From Synechococcus sp. AG-679-C18 (GTDB taxonomy: Bacteria; Cyanobacteriota; Cyanobacteriia; PCC-6307; Cyanobiaceae): DNA of 64,000 nucleotides. The notes beneath the pieces are model-generated. The model saw nothing but the letters and a program-made list of their open reading frames with translations, ran no database searches and was not told the DNA's origin. Where the stretch lies: the NCBI GenBank assembly GCA_003210755.1, contig QCUL01000012.1, positions 1-64,000 of the forward strand, given 5' to 3'. Numbering within the stretch: position 1 is the stretch's first letter; the number at the start of each line of letters is the position of its first letter. The translations under genes were made by a program, and so were the position numbers. Below are positions 59,019 to 64,000 of this stretch, in pieces.

Positions 59019-59204
59019 ATGACAACAACAACCCTTCAGGCACAAGAGCGCTATTGGAATGGCCTTGCTGCAGAGCAGATCCGTCGTGAACGGTTGGCCA
59101 AAGCTGAATTGCTTAATGGACGACTCGCCATGCTCGGCTTTGTGGCTCTAATCGCCACAGAAGACCTGCTCCATCAGGGCCTGCTTCAAGCCCTTGGTCT
59201 CTGA
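59019..59204 (+). CDS. hli: High-light-inducible protein (61 residues), cassette 2
   Basis: Same protein as at 49494-49679 except Thr4. ELLNGRLAMLGFVALIATED gives the chlorophyll-binding span. Cotranscribed with the Hli gene at 59250. Confidence 0.95.
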   Translation: MTTTTLQAQERYWNGLAAEQIRRERLAKAELLNGRLAMLGFVALIATEDLLHQGLLQALGL

Positions 59205-59249
59205 CCCAATTCAAATCCCATACCCATCAGATCTCTCTTGGAGACAGCC

Positions 59250-59483
59250 ATGACTACATCAACACTCCACACACCAGCGGGACTTGTGACCAGAGATGGT
59301 GAAGGTCACGGCAATGTTTATGCCAAAGAGCCTCGTATGGAATTGGCCGCCGCAGATGCGGGATGGAGATTTCACGAGCGGGCAGAAAAGCTCGATGGAA
59401 GACTCGCAATGATTGGATTGATTGCAGCAATTGCCACAGAACTGATCAGTGGCCAGGGGTTGCTGCGCACCATTGGGCTTTGA
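59250..59483 (+). CDS. hli: High-light-inducible protein (77 residues) with Asp in the chlorophyll motif
   Basis: Paralog of the 46954 gene over its whole length (GLVTRDGEGHGNVYAKEPRM). The chlorophyll-binding signature reads ERAEKLDGRLAMIGL, with Asp replacing the usual Asn ligand. Start is ATG 59250; an in-frame ATG at 59238 would add four residues but lies within the shared repeat. Confidence 0.93.
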   Translation: MTTSTLHTPAGLVTRDGEGHGNVYAKEPRMELAAADAGWRFHERAEKLDGRLAMIGLIAAIATELISGQGLLRTIGL

Positions 59484-59599
59484 CCTTATGAGCATCGCTA
59501 TTACTGTATTTAGCCATAAGCTCAAAACATCGTTTATTGTTGATTATATTTCATCCTAACTTCTCAATCGCAAGCGAGTAGTATTCACTTGAGGAACAG

Positions 59600-60187
59600 C
59601 TAGTTAAAATCAAGGAGTGGCGAAGGGTCAATAGCAACGAGTTCCCCAGACTTGATACGACGCAATTCAAAATGTAAATGAGGCGTACTCGTTCTACCGC
59701 TACTACCCACAAGGCCTATCACCGTTCCTTGAGAGATAAATTGACCCGATTCAAGTTGAGAACTTTGCAAATGTGCATAGAGTGACTGCCAACCATTTCC
59801 GTGATCAAGCAAAACAGTTAAGCCATAGCCATTGATTGGTTGGACCATTAACACTCTTCCCGAAAGTGCCGCGAACACATCAGTTCCCTCAGGCACAATC
59901 AGATCATGACCAGAATGGATACGCCATCTATTTTGATTCTCCGAGAAACGCCAACCAAATGGGCTTACCTCCCGGGCTATAAATGGGAGCGGATATTGGA
60001 GCTTAATTGATTCTCCAGTTCGGAATGGCCAAAGCCTTGCCGGCAAGGGTTGGGTTCGAGGTGCTAACAGTGCAACATTGGAGACTGATACATATTTTGG
60101 ATTCTCTCTCGGCCGTTCTGGCTTGGCCAATCCATGGCAGCAGCAAGCAATCGAAAGGAAAAGCAAAGCCAACGATCGTCGATACAT
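59600..60187 (-). CDS. M23 family peptidase (LytM/peptidoglycan endopeptidase-like)
   Basis: 195 residues with a signal peptide (SLALLFLSIACCCHGLA). The LytM domain shows IHSGHDLIVPEGTDVFAALS (HxxxD), then SLYAHLQSSQLESGQFISQG and STPHLHFELRR (HxH). All four zinc and catalytic residues are present, so it should be active on cell-wall cross-links. It faces the outside of the plasma membrane. Confidence 0.92.
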   Translation of the reverse strand: MYRRSLALLFLSIACCCHGLAKPERPRENPKYVSVSNVALLAPRTQPLPARLWPFRTGESIKLQYPLPFIAREVSPFGWRFSENQNRWRIHSGHDLIVPEGTDVFAALSGRVLMVQPINGYGLTVLLDHGNGWQSLYAHLQSSQLESGQFISQGTVIGLVGSSGRTSTPHLHFELRRIKSGELVAIDPSPLLDFN

Positions 60188-60758
60188 GCAGACTTTGCAA
60201 CGTGGTCTTTATAACCTGAAGGCAAGGTAATGCAAGGACAATGATGATCTTGAAACAGATAAAGCGTTCTCATCTCCTAGTCCGTGGAGTATCGTCTCAA
60301 CTTGAAGCTACCTTCACTATCGAGTGAAAGAGAAGGTTCGTTTGAACACACAAATCACCAAGGCAAAGCAGAACTATAGTTGAGGTTCTGATGGTTCCAA
60401 CCAAAAACTCACGTGTCTTTAATGAGGTCACTCTATGGCTAAAATCAAAAACGATATTGGCCTCAAGAGTGCGCCTTAGGTGCTCAATGCCGGGAGGTGA
60501 TTGCTTTTGGGGGAGATCATTAAAAGGTTGCGGTAATAGCCGACAATCCACCAACAATAATTATCAAATCGAATGAACCTTTCTTTCATTTAGCAAGAAG
60601 TCTTTTAATATTACTTAGTCCTAGCTGATCTGTTCACCCAAAGTCAGCTGGCAACCACAATCCCATCTTTCAAAGGCCATATTGCATATTGTCATTTCTG
60701 CAGGTGTTGCTATGGTCGAAAAAATCTGCTTTGCTACCATATTGATTAGAGCACTAAA
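60188..60758. other. Intergenic stretch, no secure gene
   Basis: 571 bases. Frames at 60297-60557 (minus) and 60391-60576 (plus) overlap each other antisense, and neither has convincing composition. No terminator or repeat was found. Confidence 0.45.
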
Positions 60759-61064
60759 ATGAGATTCGCAATTAAATGGACTTGGCCTGCTGATGCTGAT
60801 GCCGCATATTGCAAGGCTCACCAAGAAGTATTGGTTGGGTACATCAAAAATGGGTGTCCGTCTGATAAGTCTGATGGGTTTGAAGTCCTAGAAAGAATTC
60901 ACTTCCCACTGAAGGGCGGCATTCAATTTGTTGAAGCTATAAATGCTGCCAAAGTTTATAAATACCTAGACCCATGGTTCAGAAAATGGGCGGTTAACGT
61001 TGAGGTTCTTACGGCATTAAGTGATGAAGAGCTTGTCTCATATGAGGAGTCTATTTCTCCATGA
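60759..61064 (+). CDS. DUF3303-like domain protein (copy 2)
   Basis: 101 residues: RFAIKWTWPADADAAYCKAH, FEVLERIHFPLKGGIQFVEA and KVYKYLDPWFRKWAVNVEVL. Distant paralog of the 56598 product. Function unknown. Its 3' side opens a gene-poor stretch to 61810. Confidence 0.75.
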   Translation: MRFAIKWTWPADADAAYCKAHQEVLVGYIKNGCPSDKSDGFEVLERIHFPLKGGIQFVEAINAAKVYKYLDPWFRKWAVNVEVLTALSDEELVSYEESISP

Positions 61065-61260
61065 ATTGATGGCTACTGCCTTTGCATAACTTGTATTCAC
61101 TTCAGCTACGAAATGGTTATCCAATGCCGAAAGGAGTTGAATGAATTCAATGTATCTACTGCTTCTCCAGCATGGTGTTTGCCTGTTCAGGGCCTGCATG
61201 TCATGGACATTCAGCTGGCACAACAGGCTTGGCTCTAAAAGTTAAATTAACCCTAGACAC
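61065..61260. other. Stretch downstream of the small RNA candidate, no gene seen
   Basis: 196 bases of mixed composition between the DUF3303 gene and the small RNA terminator. Minus-strand frames here are short and not convincing. The matching gap upstream of the small RNA, 61360-61810, is likewise empty apart from the promoter. Confidence 0.4.
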
Positions 61261-61324
61261 AAAAAAGAAGGCGATGAAGCCTTCTCTGAAAGTGTGAGGA
61301 GCCAAACCTTGTGAGGAGTTGGCT
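61261..61324 (-). ncRNA. Yfr1-like small RNA candidate with two CUCCUCACA motifs
   Basis: Read on the minus strand from about 61324. Stem 1 is AGCCAA paired with TTGGCT around a loop holding ACTCCTCACA (61310-61319). Then comes an unpaired CTCCTCACAC (61292-61301), then the terminator stem GAAGGC/GCCTTC (61267-61272 with 61279-61284) and a run of six T. The length is about 64 nt. Known Yfr1 RNAs of picocyanobacteria have the same order: stem, unpaired ACUCCUCACAC, terminator stem. They bind ribosome sites of porin mRNAs. This copy is unusual in carrying the motif twice. Confidence 0.7.
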
Positions 61325-61329
61325 GATCC

Positions 61330-61359
61330 ATGATTAGGAAGGCTGTACAGATCAGTCAA
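61330..61359 (-). promoter_or_regulatory. Sigma-70-type promoter for the small RNA
   Basis: On the minus strand: -35 TTGACT (61354-61359), 18-base spacer, -10 AATCAT (61330-61335). These match consensus at 5 of 6 and 4 of 6 positions. The predicted start lies 6-8 bases on, just before stem 1 of the RNA. Confidence 0.55.
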
Positions 61360-61810
61360 CCAACTGATGGGCAAGTGATTTAAAAAAGAATTTTTGGTCA
61401 ACGATTATGCAAGGAGAGATTTTATCAACGGAGTGGAAGCAAGGCAGAACAGAATCTCTGGAGAGAAATGGGGAAATCCTGCCTGCATTGAATTTTTCAT
61501 TCATGGCCATTGGTGGACAATGGATAACGAATGTATCCAATGACTCGAAGGAAGATCCCTGACTACTGGTTGTGAATCTCTTCAGCGGCGGCTCAAAAGA
61601 AACGGGATGCGAGATTTCAAAACCATATTGACGAAGCAGTAGTCAATATCCAGATTGATCTGCAGGGTCAATAAAGACCAGAAGACCAGGTGACTCCTAG
61701 CAACCAAAAATATTGACTTAGATCAAGCCTAGTTGGCCTGAAATACTCAAGAGAACCGAACAAAAACTCCAGGTGTCTTTTGAGATAGTTGGTCAACTGG
61801 AGAAAGCGAC

Positions 61811-62200
61811 ATGGCAAGGTTCGATCAATCCACTCCCTTCATGCTCTTGGCACGCATCCACGTAAAGCCTTGATGCGTGGACGACTATTTAAAGCTTGCC
61901 CGTAGAACTGATCAGTCTGTTCAGGATTCCGAACCTGGAATGCTTCATCACACTTTTGACAAGGACCCAGAAGATCCCCAGGCGTTTGTTTGGTCAGAGG
62001 TTTATGCAAATGACGATGCATTTGCCGCTCACGTCTCCAATCCTCCGGTTCAGGACTATTTGCAGAAGCACGCCGAAACTGGCGATGGTTTCAGCATCGA
62101 GGTCTATGGAACGGTTGGTGATGACTGCCGCGAATTGATGACATCTTTTGGGCTTCCTCTCAAGATCTTCGAGTCCAAGCTCGGGTACAGCAGAGTTTGA
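61811..62200 (+). pseudogene. Antibiotic biosynthesis monooxygenase-like gene with an in-frame TGA
   Basis: ATG 61811 follows GGAG with an eight-base spacer. The N-terminal strand FMLLARIHVKP is interrupted by TGA (61871-61873), after which the same frame continues CVDDYLKLARRTDQSVQDSE to TAG-free end at 62200. A Gly codon GGA changed to TGA would explain it, since KPGC/KPG is usual at this point in the ABM fold. The remaining protein (GTG 61877) lacks the first beta strand. Broken gene, readthrough, or sequencing error. Confidence 0.7.
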
Positions 62201-62339
62201 TCTCTCTTCCAGATCGAGTGGAAATCCCATGCGACCTGCCAATCCTGCAGCTTCTGACTAAACGGGTTGACTTGTTTCAAATCAGAAGGCTGGCCACGTG
62301 AAGAGTTCGCCCATGTGCGCCATTCAGCCCCTTATGGCA

Positions 62340-62433
62340 CAGGTCCTAAAACCGAACCTCTGATGACGGCTGACCCAGCTTCCAGGGTGGACGCTGGAGG
62401 CGTAGACCATAGAGATCGCTCTCGGAGTCAGCT
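62340..62433 (+). promoter_or_regulatory. Hli-type leader in front of the metallothionein gene
   Basis: Shares with the Hli leaders the boxes GGTCCTAAAACCGAACCT, GACGGCTGACCC, CTTCC, GTAGACC and CTCGGAG (62421-62427) ahead of ATG 62434. Here GCTTCCAG (62378-62385) can pair with CTGGAGGC (62394-62401). TTCC could instead pair with the GGAG ribosome site, so two exclusive structures are possible. Confidence 0.6.
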
Positions 62434-62607
62434 ATGACAGCCATTCTTGTTCGCTGCGAATGCCCTCTCTGCACATGCACCATCGAGGAAGCCACAGCAG
62501 TGAAGCGAGGCAATCAGGTCTTCTGCTCAGAAGCTTGCGCCACTGGGCACATCAACCAAGAGCCATGTCACGGCACAGGATCTTGTGGATGTAATTGCGG
62601 CGGGTGA
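62434..62607 (+). CDS. bmtA: Bacterial metallothionein (SmtA/BmtA type)
   Basis: 57 residues, ATG 62434 to TGA 62607. Ten cysteines: 8, 10, 13, 15, 31, 35, 45, 51, 53 and 55. His39 and His46 are also present. The pattern CECPLCTC, then VFCSEACATGH and CHGTGSCGCNC matches SmtA, which wraps a Zn4 cluster. It stores or buffers zinc and other soft metals. A Zur-like gene lies at 44588. Transcription or translation is probably controlled through the upstream leader. Confidence 0.93.
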   Translation: MTAILVRCECPLCTCTIEEATAVKRGNQVFCSEACATGHINQEPCHGTGSCGCNCGG

Positions 62608-62681
62608 TCAACCAGCAGCTGCGGCTCTTCACAATCAGGCTACTTTCGATTGAAAATCCATAAGCAGATCAATTTCTCTCG

Positions 62682-62709
62682 AAGGAACCCTGCTTTATGG
62701 GGTTTCTTT
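62682..62709 (+). terminator. Terminator after the metallothionein gene
   Basis: AAGGAACCC (62682-62690), 9-base loop, GGGTTTCTT (62700-62708), then T. The stem has nine pairs including one G-U. It lies 74 bases after the stop. Confidence 0.6.
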
Positions 62710-63047
62710 GAAGAATGATTGGCACAAATCTGCGATTGCTTAAGGCAACACTGATCAACGTTGCGATTCACACAGCCTGGCGGCCGCTGAGGATTTCCGC
62801 CAACCCTGTCATGCTTTTGCAGCAGTTTTCACTGGTGCCTCAGGGGCTCACAGCCATAGGTGGATGCTTCCAATCGTTTCATCGTTCTGGCAACAACATC
62901 CACCGAGACGATGAATCAAGCGGCCTCAAGCCGATCACTCCATCAAATAATAAAAGCCAAAAACCCAGTACAGAACTGACTCCCTGTTTGGCGAACTACT
63001 CCATAACTAAAAAAATTGTGTTGGAATTATCTAGCTGCTTTTATGAG

Positions 63048-63326
63048 ATGACCGAAACAACTGTTCTGGACTTCAAGCTCAGCAATACATTCGAGGAATT
63101 TCGCACGCATATGAATGCGCCTGAGCAGCAGGCAATGTTTGCCCAAATGGGAGTTAAGACTTTTTATATCGGAGTCTCCAAGGACGATCCTGGTAGAGCA
63201 ACAGTGATGTTTCAAGGACCTGAAAATGTCCTCTATGACATCTTTATAAATCCAGAAACCAAACCCATTGTTGAAGCTTCTGGTCATATTTACGACGGAA
63301 CGGTTATTACCCGTTGGCTTGCTTGA
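63048..63326 (+). CDS. DUF3764-like small protein
   Basis: 92 residues from ATG 63048. The pattern TVLDFKLSNTFEEFRTHMNA, AMFAQMGVKTFYIGVSKDDP and YDIFINPETKPIVEASGHIY matches a short cyanobacterial domain of unknown function. An in-frame extension upstream to 62715 has poor coding character and is not used. A terminator follows at 63345. Confidence 0.75.
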   Translation: MTETTVLDFKLSNTFEEFRTHMNAPEQQAMFAQMGVKTFYIGVSKDDPGRATVMFQGPENVLYDIFINPETKPIVEASGHIYDGTVITRWLA

Positions 63327-63344
63327 GATGATTTGGAGGCGCTG

Positions 63345-63367
63345 CCCCCGCCACGAGAGGGGTTTTT
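63345..63367 (+). terminator. Rho-independent terminator after the DUF3764-like gene
   Basis: CCCC, loop, GGGG then TTTTT (63363-63367), beginning 18 bases after the stop. The stem is short but GC-only and the T run is clear. Confidence 0.7.
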
Positions 63368-63460
63368 ATGACATCCCTGCAGGACCCTGCCCTACAAGCA
63401 CAACTAAGCAAAGCGCGGACTGATGCGAGTCCAATGCTCTACTTGAGGAAGGAACTCTTC

Positions 63461-63940
63461 TCAGTTATTTTTGCCTGGGGCTTTGCATGGAGCCCAGTAG
63501 TTGCCAACCCTATGTGTTTCGGTGCAACCAATAAGGTTGCCTGAAGTTCGTGCCATGTCCTCATTGTCGTAAATGACATAAGTATTTTTATAAGCTGATT
63601 TGTGAATGATCTCATGTCCATGGTGCATATGTGGCATTTTCATTTTTGAGCCCCAGAGATGAACACGGCTCATACTGAGAGGACCTGCTGTAACAACCCC
63701 CATTGTGTTGTAGCCAACAGAAACTATCCCCATTCCTACTACCGAAGCAGTTATTACGCCCATTGATACCACTCCCAATCCAATGATTCCCATGGGGATA
63801 ATTCCAATGCAAATTATTCCCATTGGCGCAATCCCGATAGAGATTACTCCCATTGGAGCAATCCCTACAGCAAATAGTTTTTGTTTCGAACTTCGCTTTT
63901 TTTGATGAGCTTGAAAGTCTGAGTTTTTTTCTGCTTCCAA
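63461..63940 (-). CDS. Hydrophobic GIxPMG-repeat protein with Met/His-rich segment
   Basis: 159 residues from TTG 63940. After a basic N-terminus it carries tandem ten-residue repeats such as GIAPMGVISIGIAPMGIICI, running for about 70 residues. These would form stacked beta strands or a membrane-inserted hairpin series. Next comes WGSKMKMPHMHHGHEIIHKS, Met and His rich, like a copper or zinc binding site. The C-terminus has two cysteines (IGCTETH and APCKAPG). Family not named; role in metal handling or envelope structure is inference. Confidence 0.65.
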   Translation of the reverse strand: MEAEKNSDFQAHQKKRSSKQKLFAVGIAPMGVISIGIAPMGIICIGIIPMGIIGLGVVSMGVITASVVGMGIVSVGYNTMGVVTAGPLSMSRVHLWGSKMKMPHMHHGHEIIHKSAYKNTYVIYDNEDMARTSGNLIGCTETHRVGNYWAPCKAPGKNN

Positions 63941-64000
63941 AACAGAATGAATAGTATTTGACTATTTAAGCAATTTTATCACCGACTGTCAGCGAAGACT

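Larger units (their letters stand above)
58885..59255 (+). repeat. 371-base direct repeat, copy 2
   Basis: Near-identical partner of 49360-49730. It carries the leader, the 61-residue Hli gene and the spacer up to the second Hli start. After that the second gene differs from cassette 1 (77 residues here, 47 there). This shows that the first half was copied onto a different second gene, or homogenised by gene conversion. Confidence 0.9.

Noticed and set aside
60297-60576. Two antisense frames (60297-60557 minus, 60391-60576 plus)
   Set aside because: They overlap each other, and neither shows family-like sequence or a start signal.
63368-63544. 58-codon plus-strand frame after the DUF3764 terminator
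   Set aside because: It begins inside the terminator T run without a ribosome site and is antisense to the end of the repeat protein gene.

Overview
The window looks like part of the chromosome of a marine Synechococcus (picocyanobacterium, subcluster 5.1; a coastal clade I type is a guess). The reasons are several high-light-inducible (Hli) genes, the glycine cleavage genes gcvP-gcvH, a cyanobacterial chorismate lyase, plant-type ferredoxin, bacterial metallothionein, many short conserved proteins and moderate GC, interrupted by AT-rich accessory stretches. No rRNA, tRNA, CRISPR array, transposase or integrase was seen.

Layout. 1-2603 is the N-terminal part of a giant Gly-rich autotransporter-like surface protein cut by the window edge. 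2.6-3.8 kb holds a degenerate tandem duplication ahead of an FMN-reductase/pirin pair. 5.2-15.5 kb is a housekeeping block: gcvP, gcvH, a PLP lyase-like enzyme, two acyl desaturases (the first frameshifted in a G9 tract), rplI and dnaB. 15.5-20.4 kb is an AT-rich island of exported proteins, one resembling a PapD-type chaperone. 20.4-29.7 kb returns to housekeeping: mnmG, a chorismate lyase, a SprT-like metallopeptidase, ligA and a DUF389 membrane protein.

30.8-38.7 kb holds the most unusual arrangement. Two paralogous operons each pair a solute-binding lipoprotein with an MscS-type channel, joined by an ATGA overlap. They flank a divergently oriented ABC-2 exporter. 38.7-45 kb has valS, two small 2OG-oxygenase-side genes, an SDR and a Fur/Zur-type regulator.

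45-64 kb is a stress and accessory region dense in small genes: five Hli genes, ferredoxin, a DJ-1/PfpI protein, COQ4-like, polyphosphate glucokinase, a StrG-like oxygenase, a cupin, DUF3303 and DUF3764 proteins, an M23 peptidase and a metallothionein. Three Hli transcripts and the metallothionein share a related leader of about 95 nt whose pairing may hide the ribosome binding site. A Yfr1-like small RNA candidate lies at 61.26-61.32 kb on the minus strand.

Working together: the Hli proteins, metallothionein, PfpI protein and Zur-like regulator suggest light and metal stress handling. The SBP-MscS pairs and the ABC exporter suggest envelope or osmotic functions. These functional links are inference.
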